From NCBI RefSeq assembly GCF_030285625.1, contig NZ_CP127294.1, positions 3,482,001 through 3,546,000 on the forward strand: 64,000 nt of DNA, in the 5' to 3' direction. A model generated the notes under the pieces. It ran no database searches. It was not told the origin of the DNA and saw only the letters and a program-made list of their open reading frames with translations. The translations under genes were made by a program, and so were the position numbers. Source of the stretch: Amycolatopsis sp. 2-15. Its GTDB lineage: Bacteria > Actinomycetota > Actinomycetes > Mycobacteriales > Pseudonocardiaceae. Of this stretch, positions 51,399 through 59,845 are shown in pieces (the stretch's first letter is position 1; every line of letters starts with the position of its first letter).

Positions 51399-51428
51399 TT
51401 GCAGTACTGCAAAAGTGCAGTAGTGTAA
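51399..51428. promoter_or_regulatory. Double operator between the permease and TetR genes
   Basis: A perfect 14-nt palindrome TTGCAGTACTGCAA (51399-51412) is followed after 2 nt by a second imperfect copy GTGCAGTAGTGTAA (51415-51428). They fill the 50-nt gap between the two divergent start codons, as expected for TetR autorepression and control of the permease. Confidence 0.75.
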
Positions 51429-51433
51429 GAAAG

Positions 51434-52021
51434 GTGACAAAGGCGGGACTTCGCGAGCGCAAGAAGGAAGCAACACGACAGGCGATCCGCGCGGCGGCCG
51501 TCGCGCTCTACCGCTCGCGCGGGCCGCACGAGGTGACGGTCGACCAGATCTGCGCCAAGGCCGGCGTGTCGGCGCGCACGTTCTTCAACTACTTCGACAG
51601 CAAGGAAGCCGCGGTCTTCTCGCTGGCGCTCACCCCCGACGGCGTCCGCTCGGGCGTTGCCGCGCGGCCCGCGTCGGAACGTCCACTCGCGACCTTGCGC
51701 GCGGTCTTCACCGAGCGCTTCACGGAGGCTTCCGCCGACCCCACCTTCGGCGAGCGGGCTCTGATGCTGCGCGAATATCCCGAACTGTGGGGGCGGCTCG
51801 CCCACGTCAACAAGCTCGTCGAGGAGGCCGCCCTCGAGTCGATCGCGGCGCGGACCGGCCTCGCGGTGGACGACCTCTACGTGCGGCTCACGGTGGAGGC
51901 CGCGTTCGCGGCGAACCGGGCGGCGTTCAAGTGCTGGTATCCGGGGAGTGACCCGGATCTGGTGGTGTTGCTGAACCAGGCGATGGATGCGCTCGACTCG
52001 GGCCTCGAGCCGCCGGCTTGA
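51434..52021 (+). CDS. TetR-family regulator of the permease gene
   Basis: A 195-residue regulator, GTG start 6 nt after the operator, so its message is almost leaderless. The helix-turn-helix is RAAAVALYRSRGPHEVTVDQ with CAKAGVSARTFFNYFDSKEA. The C-terminal domain is of the AcrR-like helical type. Organisation with the divergent membrane protein is a classical exporter-repressor pair. The following 197 nt (52022-52218) hold no gene. Confidence 0.93.
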   Translation: MTKAGLRERKKEATRQAIRAAAVALYRSRGPHEVTVDQICAKAGVSARTFFNYFDSKEAAVFSLALTPDGVRSGVAARPASERPLATLRAVFTERFTEASADPTFGERALMLREYPELWGRLAHVNKLVEEAALESIAARTGLAVDDLYVRLTVEAAFAANRAAFKCWYPGSDPDLVVLLNQAMDALDSGLEPPA

Positions 52022-52218
52022 TCAGCTGGTGCGGAGGGCTCCGGCGGGTTTCTCCGGCGCGGCGCGTTGTTGCGAACCGGCCGGCGTTCTGGGCCGCGCT
52101 GTTGGATCAAGCCGTGGGGCGCCTTTGCACCGCAGGTCGATTCCCGCCGGCGCGTGGGCAGCGATCCGAGGTTGGTTGCAATGCTGCACCGGAGCCAGGG
52201 TTTGCGCCGCCGAGTTGA

Positions 52219-53127
52219 TCAGTGGACGTCGAACGTGGTGCCCGTCAGCTTTTCGGACAGACTCCACAGCCGGGCCGCGCGGTCGGGGTCCCGGTCGACC
52301 TTGACGGCCGTCTTCGGCACGGGGCGGCCGACGCCGCCGCGGGCGGGGCCGTAGAACTGGCCCCCGGTGGCTTCCGGGTCGACGGCGGCGCGGACGGCGG
52401 GCCAGGCGCCGCGGTCCTTGCCCTGGGTGATGGGCGCGAACAGGCGCATCAGGGGCTGCGGGTCGGTGATGCCGTCGCGGCGCGGGCTGGCGCTGCCGAG
52501 GCTGAAGCCGGGGTGGGCGACTACGCACGTGACCTTCGAGCCGGCCGCGCGCAGCCGGCGGTCGAGTTCGAAACCGAAGGACTGCACGGCGTGCTTGGAC
52601 TGGGCGTAGGCGCGGAACTCGGAGTACTTGCGTTCGGTCTGCAGGTCGTCGAGGTCGAACGGCTGCAGCCGGGTGATCAGGCTGCCCATCGGCACGACGC
52701 GGGCGCCGGACGCCGTGAGCACCGGCATCGCGAGCGCGGTGAGGGCGAAGTGGCCGAGGTGGTTGGTGCCGACCGCGAGCTCGAATCCCTGTCGGGTCGT
52801 CCGGCGTTTGCGGCCGGGGGAGGTGGAGCCGGCGTTTTCGACCAGCCCGTCGACGCGCCCGAGCCGGTTGAGCGAGTCGGCGGCCTCCGCGACGGACTCG
52901 AGGTCGGCCAGGTCCAGGCGGATCGTGCTGATTTCGGCGTGGGGGTGGTGGTTCTTGATCGCGTCGGCCGCGGTCGTCAGCCGGGCCGGGGTGCGCCCGA
53001 GGATCACGACGTGCGCGCCGGCGCCGGCGAGCTGCTCGGAGATGAAGTAGCCGATCCCCGCGTTCCCGCCCGTCACGGCATAGGTGCGACCGGACAGATC
53101 GGGCAGCGCTTGGGGGTTCCAGGACAC
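52219..53127 (-). CDS. Short-chain dehydrogenase (retinol dehydrogenase-like)
   Basis: A 302-residue SDR with TGGNAGIG near residue 19, NAGS, a Ser in VPMGSLITR and the catalytic pair in YAQSK. The long C-terminal part and the TNHLGHFALTALAMPVL block match light-dependent protochlorophyllide reductase/retinol dehydrogenase-like SDRs. GTG 53127 has GAGGAG 6 nt upstream. Single gene, 198 nt from the next. Substrate unknown. Confidence 0.9.
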   Translation of the reverse strand: MSWNPQALPDLSGRTYAVTGGNAGIGYFISEQLAGAGAHVVILGRTPARLTTAADAIKNHHPHAEISTIRLDLADLESVAEAADSLNRLGRVDGLVENAGSTSPGRKRRTTRQGFELAVGTNHLGHFALTALAMPVLTASGARVVPMGSLITRLQPFDLDDLQTERKYSEFRAYAQSKHAVQSFGFELDRRLRAAGSKVTCVVAHPGFSLGSASPRRDGITDPQPLMRLFAPITQGKDRGAWPAVRAAVDPEATGGQFYGPARGGVGRPVPKTAVKVDRDPDRAARLWSLSEKLTGTTFDVH

Positions 53128-53325
53128 GTTCGCTCCTCGGGCTCGGACCGCGTGCAGCTTAGCCGGGGTGTCCCGGTTGATCGGGTTCGAGAGGTGCATG
53201 GCCGGGCTTGGTACGGGCGCGGATGCCGGGAACTCCCGGTGCCAGGCATCCGATCGCCCGTCTGTGCGGCGCCGGGATCGCCGCCGCGCCGAACGATACT
53301 CGGCCGCGGCGGCTGCCGCGTGGCT

Positions 53326-54177
53326 TCAGCCGAGGAGCTTCGCGATCGTCTCGGTGATCGGTGTCGTCGGGCGGCCGAGCAGCTTCGCCAGCTCGCCGGG
53401 GGTGCCGGCGAGGCGGCCGCGGGAGATGGCGTCGTCGACATCGACGAGGATCGTTGCCATGAACGCCGGGACGCCGGCGCCGGTGAGGATCGCTTCGTAC
53501 TCCGCGCCGGGGACAGTGGTATGGACCACCGCGTGGCCGCCGAGGCGAGCGAGCTCCGCGGCGAACTCGCCGTAGGTCCACGTGTTGTCGCCGCTGAGCT
53601 CGTAGGCGAGGCCCAGGTGGCCGTCGGTGCGCAGGACCGCGGCGGCGGCCGCGGCGTAGTCCGCGCGTGGCGCGGTGGCGATGCGCCCGTCGGCGGGGAC
53701 GCTGTTCACGACGGCACCGCGGGAGAGCGAGCCGGCGACGTCGGGGACCGCCATTTCGGAGTACCAGTTGTTGCGCAGGAACGTGTACGGCAGCCCCGAG
53801 TCGAGGATGCGCTGCTCGGTCGCGCGGTGGTCGTCGGCGAGGGTGAAGTCGGCTTCCGGGCCGCCGAAGACCCCCGTGTACGCGAGTTGTGCGACGTCGG
53901 CAGCCTTTGCGGCCTCGATCACGGCGGTGTGCTGGCCGACGCGCTTGCCCTGCTCCGTGCCGGACACCAGCAGTACGCGGTCCCCGGCGGCGAACGCCCC
54001 GGCCAGCGTCTCCGGCCGGTCGTAGTCGCCGACGTGCACGCGCACACCCAGGTCGGCCGCCTTCTCCGCCCTGCGCGCCACGGCCGTGATCTCACCCGCG
54101 GGCACGCCGGCCGAGAGGAGGTCGGTGACGACCTGCCGGCCCAGCAGTCCGGTGGCGCCGGTGATGACGATGCTCAT
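53326..54177 (-). CDS. NmrA-like NAD(P)-binding quinone reductase (QorB type)
   Basis: A 283-residue atypical SDR with the N-terminal ITGATGLLGRQVV and no catalytic YxxxK pair, as in NmrA and QorB quinone oxidoreductases. FLRNNWYSEM and YTGVFGGPEADF are typical of the QorB group. It is divergent from an HxlR regulator with a conserved N-terminal Cys, an arrangement known for quinone-responsive QorR/Qor2 and YodB-type pairs, so defence against electrophilic quinones is likely. Confidence 0.88.
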   Translation of the reverse strand: MSIVITGATGLLGRQVVTDLLSAGVPAGEITAVARRAEKAADLGVRVHVGDYDRPETLAGAFAAGDRVLLVSGTEQGKRVGQHTAVIEAAKAADVAQLAYTGVFGGPEADFTLADDHRATEQRILDSGLPYTFLRNNWYSEMAVPDVAGSLSRGAVVNSVPADGRIATAPRADYAAAAAAVLRTDGHLGLAYELSGDNTWTYGEFAAELARLGGHAVVHTTVPGAEYEAILTGAGVPAFMATILVDVDDAISRGRLAGTPGELAKLLGRPTTPITETIAKLLG

Positions 54178-54224
54178 GTTCTTCCTTCGGGTCGGTGGAA
54201 CTTCCACGCTCACCGTAGGACTGT

Positions 54225-54243
54225 TACTTTCTATCGGAAAGTA
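54225..54243. promoter_or_regulatory. Operator between the quinone reductase and HxlR genes
   Basis: TACTTTC-tatcg-GAAAGTA is a perfect 7+7 dyad in the 113-nt divergent region, with a further AGTACC/GGTACT pair just to its right. HxlR (DUF24) repressors bind such A/T-rich dyads. Confidence 0.65.
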
Positions 54244-54290
54244 CCCACTTCAGAGTAAGGTACTGGTGTTCGAGTAATGAGGAGGATGGC

Positions 54291-54671
54291 ATGACCGAAG
54301 CACTGCCCGAGGCGCCCAACGTCAACCGCGCGACCTGCCCGTCGCGCATCGTGCTGGAGCACGTGACGAGCCGCTGGGGCATCCTCGTGCTCGCCGCGCT
54401 GCTCGAACGCTCGTACCGCTTCAGCGAGCTTCGCCGCGAAATCGGCGGCGTGAGTGAAAAAATGCTCGCGCAGACCCTGCAAACCCTCGAACGCGACGGC
54501 TTCCTCAACCGCGACGCCAAGCCCGTCATCCCGCCCCGCGTCGACTACTCGCTCACCCCGATGGGCCGCGAGGCCGCCGAACAGGTCTGGGGCCTGGCCC
54601 ACTGGGTCGAACGCCGGCTCCCGGCGGTCGAGGAAGCCCGCGACGCCTACGACGAGGCTCGCGCTTCCTGA
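54291..54671 (+). CDS. HxlR-family redox-type regulator (QorR/YodB-like)
   Basis: A 126-residue winged-helix regulator with SRWGILVLAALLERSYRFSE, SEKMLAQTLQTLERDGFL and DYSLTPMG. Cys16 in RATCPSR is at the position of the sensing Cys of quinone-responsive members. GGAGG lies 6 nt before the ATG. The divergent target encodes a QorB-like enzyme. Confidence 0.92.
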   Translation: MTEALPEAPNVNRATCPSRIVLEHVTSRWGILVLAALLERSYRFSELRREIGGVSEKMLAQTLQTLERDGFLNRDAKPVIPPRVDYSLTPMGREAAEQVWGLAHWVERRLPAVEEARDAYDEARAS

Positions 54672-54709
54672 CGCGTGGGTGGCACGGCCCGCCACTCACG
54701 GCCCGGGAA

Positions 54710-55960
54710 TCAGCTGGTCGGCGTGGTGCTCGTCGTCTCCGGGGGTGGGGTGGTGTCCGAGACCGTGGAGGTGGACGAGTCCGTGCTGGACGACGACGTG
54801 GTGGTGGTCGGCGTGGTGGTGCTCGGCGGCGTCGAGTCGGCCGGTGGGGTCGAGCTCCCCGAGGGCGGGGTCGAGCTGTCCGAAGGTGGGGTCGAGCTGT
54901 CCGAGGGCGGGGTCGAGCTGTCGGACGGCGGCGTGTCGCTGGAGTCCGACGGGGTGGTGCTGGGGTCCGTCGGAGTCGTGGTGGGCGAGCTCGGCGTCGT
55001 CGACGGCGGGAGCTGCGTGGGGGAGCCCGGCGGCGTGACGACCGGGGGCGGCGGCGGGGCCGGGTCGCCCAGGGGGCTGCCGGCGGCGGCCGCGATGGCG
55101 TCCGGGCCCGGGGGCGCGCCGATGGGGACCTGGCTGTCCGGCAGTTGCGACACACCGCCGCGGTAGGCCGCCGCGTAGGCCATGACCGTGTCCACATAGG
55201 ACTGCGAGTTGTTGTAGCGGCGCACGGCCACGCGCTGCGTCGCGTCGCTGGAGAGGTCCAGGCCGCCGGAGCACAGGTAGCGTGCCGTGGCGAGGGTTTC
55301 GTCGTAGATGTTGTTCGGGTTGGACACGCCGTCGCCATTGCCGTCGGAGGCGTAGCCCGCCCAGGTCGACGGGATGAACTGCGTGGCGCCCACGGCGCGG
55401 TCCCACGCCGCGTTGCCGTCGAACCGGCCGCCGTCGGTGTCGCGGATGGCGGCGAACGGGCCGGAACCGTCGAGCACCGGGCCGAGGATCGGTTCGAGCG
55501 TGTTGCCCTGCGCGTCGACGTAACCGCCGCGCGCGTGGTTGGACTCGATGCGGCCGATGGCCGCGAGGAGCTGCCAGTCGAGGTGGCAGCCGGGCTGCTC
55601 GCGGGACATGATGTCGGCCGCGTTCTGGTACGCCTTCAGCATGCTGCCCGGAATCCCCAGTGGACCGGACGGCGTGGCCGAACCCGTGCTCACGTGGAAG
55701 CCCGGCACGGTCAGCGGCAACGGAGTCGGCGGCTGCGGCAGGCTGCCGTCCACGGCGACCGGCGGGAGCACGATGTTCGGCGGGACCCACGGCACGGCCA
55801 GCGGCGGCAGCGAGGTGCCTGAGGCTGTCGGGGCCGGGGCGGCGAGCGGAGCAGGAAGACCCGACGCGGCCACCGTCGGCAGCACCACGAGCGCGCCACC
55901 GGCGAGGGCGGCTGCCGCCTTGCCGCGGACAGACCTCCGGCGTGGCCGGTGTTTCCCCAT
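54710..55960 (-). CDS. Secreted lytic murein transglycosylase with Ser/Thr/Pro tail
   Basis: A 416-residue exported protein. Signal peptide at about 1-32 (KAAAALAGGALVVLPTVAAS), a proline-rich linker, then an MltB-like transglycosylase domain (about 100-280) with the catalytic Glu139 in IGRIESNHARGG and AVGATQFIPSTWAGY. The segment DGNGDGVSNPNN resembles a Ca-binding loop. The last 130 residues are Ser, Thr and Pro only, with four copies of a 21-nt unit (54846-54929) coding TPPSDSS; this tail is probably a cell-wall spacer and may be glycosylated. Confidence 0.92.
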   Translation of the reverse strand: MGKHRPRRRSVRGKAAAALAGGALVVLPTVAASGLPAPLAAPAPTASGTSLPPLAVPWVPPNIVLPPVAVDGSLPQPPTPLPLTVPGFHVSTGSATPSGPLGIPGSMLKAYQNAADIMSREQPGCHLDWQLLAAIGRIESNHARGGYVDAQGNTLEPILGPVLDGSGPFAAIRDTDGGRFDGNAAWDRAVGATQFIPSTWAGYASDGNGDGVSNPNNIYDETLATARYLCSGGLDLSSDATQRVAVRRYNNSQSYVDTVMAYAAAYRGGVSQLPDSQVPIGAPPGPDAIAAAAGSPLGDPAPPPPPVVTPPGSPTQLPPSTTPSSPTTTPTDPSTTPSDSSDTPPSDSSTPPSDSSTPPSDSSTPPSGSSTPPADSTPPSTTTPTTTTSSSSTDSSTSTVSDTTPPPETTSTTPTS

Positions 55961-56106
55961 CGTCGCTCCCCGTATCGCTTGCGAACCCTCTCTTCCGTCA
56001 AGCTAGCCGAAGACGGCCGCCTTTTGTGAGGGCCTGTGCCAAATCTGCCGAGACGGCGAGGTTTCGTCCATCCACAATAAATCCGTAGTTGGCCGACCAG
56101 ACATTT

Positions 56107-56607
56107 TCACCGGGGCTTAACAGGAGTTGCGGACCGGTTTTCCAACGACTGCCCCGAATGGAGTAATCGGGCGAAGCACCGGGCCAGTGGATCACTTCCG
56201 TACTCGCCGAATGCCGGGATCGGTTCGTAGCCTTCCCGCTGGTAGAAGTGGATCGCGTCCGGCTGGCGGACGCCGGTTTCCAGCAGCAGCCGAGTGATGC
56301 CGTGCGAGCCGGCCTCCGCTTCGAGCGCCCGTAACAACGCCGTCGAAACGCCGGTTCCGCGCGAGGCCGGCACGACGTACATCCGTTTGATCTCCGCCAC
56401 GCCCGGCCCCAGGAACCGCAGGCCACCACAGCCGACCGCGATGCCTTCGGACCATGCGATGACAAAAACAGCCATACTTTCGGCGGTTGGCACCGGCCCG
56501 GCTTCGTGATCGCTGGTCGCGTACCGGGTGTCCAATTCGGCCCGTTGTGCCGCGCGCAGCGCCACCGCCTCCGGCGCGTCCCACTCGGAACGCAGAATCT
56601 CGACCAC
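56107..56607 (-). CDS. GNAT-family N-acetyltransferase
   Basis: A 166-residue GNAT protein. The acetyl-CoA loop is VVPASRGTGVSTALL preceded by AEIKRMYV, and HFYQREGYEPIPAFGEY is the usual C-terminal motif. The substrate is not predictable. GTG 56607 is chosen as the start near the first conserved strand (VEILRSEW); the frame is open much further upstream only because it runs antisense to the TetR gene. It is divergent from that gene, and 146 nt of empty sequence separate it from the transglycosylase start. Confidence 0.85.
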   Translation of the reverse strand: MVEILRSEWDAPEAVALRAAQRAELDTRYATSDHEAGPVPTAESMAVFVIAWSEGIAVGCGGLRFLGPGVAEIKRMYVVPASRGTGVSTALLRALEAEAGSHGITRLLLETGVRQPDAIHFYQREGYEPIPAFGEYGSDPLARCFARLLHSGQSLENRSATPVKPR

Positions 56608-56647
56608 CCGTACCCCCAGGTTTTCAAGAGCGGTTTTCGGAACAGCT

Positions 56648-56669
56648 GTTACCGTAACCGATGTTACGG
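56648..56669. promoter_or_regulatory. Operator between the GNAT and TetR genes
   Basis: Two overlapping dyads, GTTACCGTAAC (56648-56658) and CCGTAAC-cgat-GTTACGG (56652-56669), lie 14 nt before the TetR ATG and 40 nt upstream of the GNAT start. A TetR autoregulatory site is likely. Confidence 0.7.
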
Positions 56670-56682
56670 AACGGAGCCTCGC

Positions 56683-57267
56683 ATGCCAAGACAGCGTGAC
56701 GTCGGCGCCCAGCGCGAACTGCTCTCCGGCGCGGTGTGGCAGGTGCTGGCCGGCGACGGGTTGCCAGGCCTCACCGTGCGCGCCGTCGCCGAACGCGCGG
56801 GCTGCACCACGGGCCTGGTCATGCACGCGTTCCCGACCAAGCGGGCCCTGCTCCTGCACGCGCGCGACCTGCTGCACCAGCGCACCGCCGAACGCGCCGA
56901 CGCCACCGAAGCCGCCGGCGGCGCACCCACCACGGTGCTGCGTGACGTCCTCTGCCACGCCGCCACCCTCACCGAAGAAGCCGCCGACGAGGCACGCGTC
57001 TGGGTCGGCTTCCTCGCCGCCGCCCTGGCCGACCCCGAGCTGGCCGCCCGTCACCGCGCGCACAACCGCTCGTTCGTCACCCGCGTGACGCGGCTCGTCG
57101 GCGCCTGCCGCCCCCGCTGGGCCCACCCACGCCGCGAACGGACCGCGAAACGCCTCATCGCCCTGGTCGAAGGCCTCACCGCCCTCACCGCGGCCGACCC
57201 CGCCACCTACCCACCGCCCGTCCACCGCGACGCGATCGCCGCCGCGCTGCGCGAGCTCGAGAACTGA
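56683..57267 (+). CDS. TetR-family regulator (BetI-like)
   Basis: A 194-residue regulator with RELLSGAVWQVLAGDGLPGL and AERAGCTTGLVMHAFPTKRAL as the helix-turn-helix, in which the usual TYYYHF is replaced by VMHAF as in BetI-like proteins. The C-terminal TYPPPVHRDAIAAAL fits TetR_C_6-type domains. Its stop directly abuts the convergent GlxA-type gene with no spacer. Confidence 0.9.
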   Translation: MPRQRDVGAQRELLSGAVWQVLAGDGLPGLTVRAVAERAGCTTGLVMHAFPTKRALLLHARDLLHQRTAERADATEAAGGAPTTVLRDVLCHAATLTEEAADEARVWVGFLAAALADPELAARHRAHNRSFVTRVTRLVGACRPRWAHPRRERTAKRLIALVEGLTALTAADPATYPPPVHRDAIAAALRELEN

Positions 57268-58233
57268 TCAAGCCGCCGGTCCGAACCGCCGCCGGTACTC
57301 CGACGGGCTCAGCCCTGTGTGCCGTCGCAGCTGGGCGCGCAGGTTGGCCGCCGTTCCGAACCCGCAGTCGGTGGCGACGCGGTCGAGCCGCAGTTCGCCG
57401 CGTTCGAGCAATCGGCAGGCGAGGCTCACGCGTTCCGTCGTCAGCCAGGCCAGCGGCGTCGTGCCGAGCTCGCTGCGGAACCTGCGGTGCAGCGTGGCCT
57501 GGCTGGTCGCCGCGCGCGCGGCCAGGTCGGCGACGGTCAGCGCGCGGTCGAGGTTGCCGCGGGCCCACTCCAGTACCGGTGCGAGCGAGGCGTCCGGCAC
57601 CACGGGCACCGGCCGTTCCACGAACTGCTGTTGCCCGCCGTCGCGGTGGCCGGGGAAGACCAGCCGGCGGCTCACGGCGTTGGCGATCTCGGCGCCGTGG
57701 TCGCGCTGGATCACGTACAGGCCCAGGTCCATCGCCGCCGCGCTGCCCGCGGCCGTGAGGACCGTGCCCTCGTCGACGAACAGGACGTCGGACTCCAGCC
57801 GCACGGCGGGGTGGCGTTCGGTGAACTCGGCAGCCCATCGCCAGTGCGTCGTCGCGCGCAGCCCGTCCAGCACGCCTGCCTCGGCAAGTGTGAACGCGCC
57901 GGTGCAGAAACTAATCAGCCGTGCCCCGCGCGCGTGCGCCCGCCGGATCGCCGACAGCACCGAGGCGTCCGCCGGCACCTGCGGGTCCGGCCGGTTCGGC
58001 ACGATCACCGTGTCCGCCTCGTCGACCGCGTCGAGCCCCGCGACGCCCGAGAGCGTGAACATCCCCAGGTGTATGCCCACGTGCTCGCGCGCCGAGGCCA
58101 GCGTGAACTGGTACCACTCCCGCCCGAGCTCCGGGCGGCGCAGGCCGAACAGCTCCGTCGCGACGCCCATCTCGAACGGGTTCGAGCCGTCGTCCACGAC
58201 CATCACCACGCGGTGCGAGGATCCTTGCGACAT
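57268..58233 (-). CDS. GlxA/FtrA-type AraC regulator with DJ-1/PfpI domain
   Basis: A 321-residue regulator. The N-terminal DJ-1/PfpI-like domain (about 8-185) has VVMVVDDGSNPFEMGVATEL and LISFCTGAFTLAEAGVLDG, where FCTGAF is the nucleophile-elbow position. The C-terminal part is an AraC-type double helix-turn-helix (VADLAARAATSQATLHRRFR and ATDCGFGTAANLRAQLRRHT). Members often activate amine or nitrogen catabolism. It is divergent from the cupin gene by 52 nt, which may be its target. Confidence 0.93.
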   Translation of the reverse strand: MSQGSSHRVVMVVDDGSNPFEMGVATELFGLRRPELGREWYQFTLASAREHVGIHLGMFTLSGVAGLDAVDEADTVIVPNRPDPQVPADASVLSAIRRAHARGARLISFCTGAFTLAEAGVLDGLRATTHWRWAAEFTERHPAVRLESDVLFVDEGTVLTAAGSAAAMDLGLYVIQRDHGAEIANAVSRRLVFPGHRDGGQQQFVERPVPVVPDASLAPVLEWARGNLDRALTVADLAARAATSQATLHRRFRSELGTTPLAWLTTERVSLACRLLERGELRLDRVATDCGFGTAANLRAQLRRHTGLSPSEYRRRFGPAA

Positions 58234-58285
58234 ATGCTATTCCTAGCACTCCCGGTGGCCGGGCGACAGGACGACGATCGATCGC

Positions 58286-58699
58286 ATGAGCCAGCCCATC
58301 GATCTGCAGACCGTGCTCGACGGCTTCGACGCCGTGTGGAGCCCGCGCATCGTCGCGAACATCAACGACTACGACGTCCGCCTCGCCCGCTTCTCCGGCG
58401 AGCACGTGTGGCACGTCCACGAGAACACCGACGAGTTCTTCCTTGTCCTCGACGGCGAGATCCAGATCGGCCTGCGTGAGCCCGCGGGCGAGCGCGTGGT
58501 CACGCTGTCGCGCGGCTCCGTGTTCGTGGTCCCGCGCGGGACCTTCCACAAACCGTCGTCGAAGGAAGGCGCGGCCGTGCTGCTGGTGGAGCCCGCGGGC
58601 ACGCTCTCGGTCGGCGACGAGCGACGAGGTGCCCGATCACGTGGACGTGACCGTCGGCCACCGCGTGGAAATCGCCTGATCACAGCTTCCAACAGCTGA
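58286..58699 (+). CDS. Cupin protein with a probable C-terminal frameshift
   Basis: A single-domain cupin, 137 residues as it reads. Metal-ligand residues are in WHVHENTDEFFLVLDGE (two His and a Glu) and in PRGTFHKP. After GTLSVGD the frame becomes Arg-rich (RGARSRGRDRRPPRG), whereas the +1 frame continues as SDEVPDHVDVTVGHRVEIA and stops at 58679. That alternative tail is acidic and cupin-like, so one extra base near 58615-58622 is suspected. Whether this is natural or a sequencing error cannot be decided here. Confidence 0.8.
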   Translation: MSQPIDLQTVLDGFDAVWSPRIVANINDYDVRLARFSGEHVWHVHENTDEFFLVLDGEIQIGLREPAGERVVTLSRGSVFVVPRGTFHKPSSKEGAAVLLVEPAGTLSVGDERRGARSRGRDRRPPRGNRLITASNS

Positions 58700-58731
58700 G
58701 TTTCAGACTGAGACGGCGTACTCTGCCGTCC

Positions 58732-59244
58732 ATGAAACGGACTTCCTTCGCGCAGTGGCCGTGCTCCATCGCGCGGACCATGGACCTGCTCGGGGACTGG
58801 TGGACGCCGCTCGTGCTGCGCGACGCGTTCTACGGCGTCACGCGCTTCGATGAGTTCCAGCAGGCGCTCGGCATCGCGCGCAACACCCTCGCCGACCGGC
58901 TGCGCCGGCTGGTCGACGAGGGGCTGCTGGAGAAGGTCGCGTACCAGACCGAGCCGGTGCGCTACGACTACGTGCTCACCGACAAGGGCAAGGACTTCTT
59001 CGGGGTCCTCACCGCGATGACGGCGTGGGGGGACCGCTGGCTCGCCGGCGAGGCCGGCCCGCCGATCACGACGCACCACGAGAAGTGCGGCCACGACACC
59101 CACGCCGAGGTCGTCTGCGCGCACTGCGGCGAGCCGCTCACGGCCGAGGACACGCGGATGCGCCGCGGCCCCGGCTTCCCCGAGAAGATCGCGCACCGGC
59201 CCGACGTCGAGGCGCGCTTCGCGAAGCAGGAAGCCGCGCGCTGA
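58732..59244 (+). CDS. HxlR-family regulator with Cys-rich C-terminus
   Basis: A 170-residue winged-helix protein: CSIARTMDLLGDWWTPLVLR, ARNTLADRLRRLVDEGLLEK and YDYVLTDKGKDF are typical HxlR blocks, with Cys11 at the usual sensing position. The C-terminal 50 residues add CGHDTH and CAHCGEPL, a small zinc-ribbon-like unit that longer members of the family carry. It lies upstream of the SRPBCC-LLM pair by 88 nt and may regulate it. Confidence 0.9.
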   Translation: MKRTSFAQWPCSIARTMDLLGDWWTPLVLRDAFYGVTRFDEFQQALGIARNTLADRLRRLVDEGLLEKVAYQTEPVRYDYVLTDKGKDFFGVLTAMTAWGDRWLAGEAGPPITTHHEKCGHDTHAEVVCAHCGEPLTAEDTRMRRGPGFPEKIAHRPDVEARFAKQEAAR

Positions 59245-59332
59245 GTCGACCTCGCGTTGACACGAGGGTCTCATTACGAAACTATCGTGGTCAGAGGCAT
59301 CTTGACGGTCGAAGCTGAGGAGGCGCACCACG

Positions 59333-59845
59333 ATGGAGTGGACCGGCGCGCGGTACGCGGACAAGCCCACGGCCGAGGCGGCCACGTGGATCGACGGCGC
59401 GCCCGAGGCGGTGTGGCCGTTCGTGGCCGACGTGCAGCGCATGCCCGAGATGAGCTCGGAGCTCCAGCGCGTCGAGTGGTGCGGCGGGGCGACCGGCCCG
59501 AAGCTCGGCGGCTCCTTCGTGGGCTACAGCAAGCACGACGCGCTCGGCGAGTGGTCGACGACGTCGTTCATCGTCGAGTGCGAGGAGCCGCGCGTATTCG
59601 CGTGGGCGGTGGCGGACCCGGAGACGCCCACGGCGACCTGGCGCTTCACGCTCGAGCCCGAGAACGGCGGCACGAAGCTCACGCAGTGGATGCAGATGGG
59701 GCCGGCGCGATCGGGTCTGTCGTTCGCCATCGACCGCATGCCGGACAAGGAACAGAAGATCGTTTTCGTGCGCATGCGCGAGTTCGAGAACGCGATGATC
59801 GCCACCGTCGCCGCGATCAAGGACCGCGTCGAGGCGGCGCGCTGA
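59333..59845 (+). CDS. SRPBCC-family (polyketide cyclase/START-like) protein
   Basis: A 170-residue hydrophobic-pocket protein with the family marks AATWIDGAPEAVWPFVADVQ near the N-terminus, GSFVGYSKH and WRFTLEPENGGTKLTQWM. Such proteins bind or cyclise small hydrophobic ligands. GAGGAGG lies 9 nt before the ATG and the stop overlaps the LLM gene start (TGATG), so the two proteins are coupled. Confidence 0.9.
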   Translation: MEWTGARYADKPTAEAATWIDGAPEAVWPFVADVQRMPEMSSELQRVEWCGGATGPKLGGSFVGYSKHDALGEWSTTSFIVECEEPRVFAWAVADPETPTATWRFTLEPENGGTKLTQWMQMGPARSGLSFAIDRMPDKEQKIVFVRMREFENAMIATVAAIKDRVEAAR

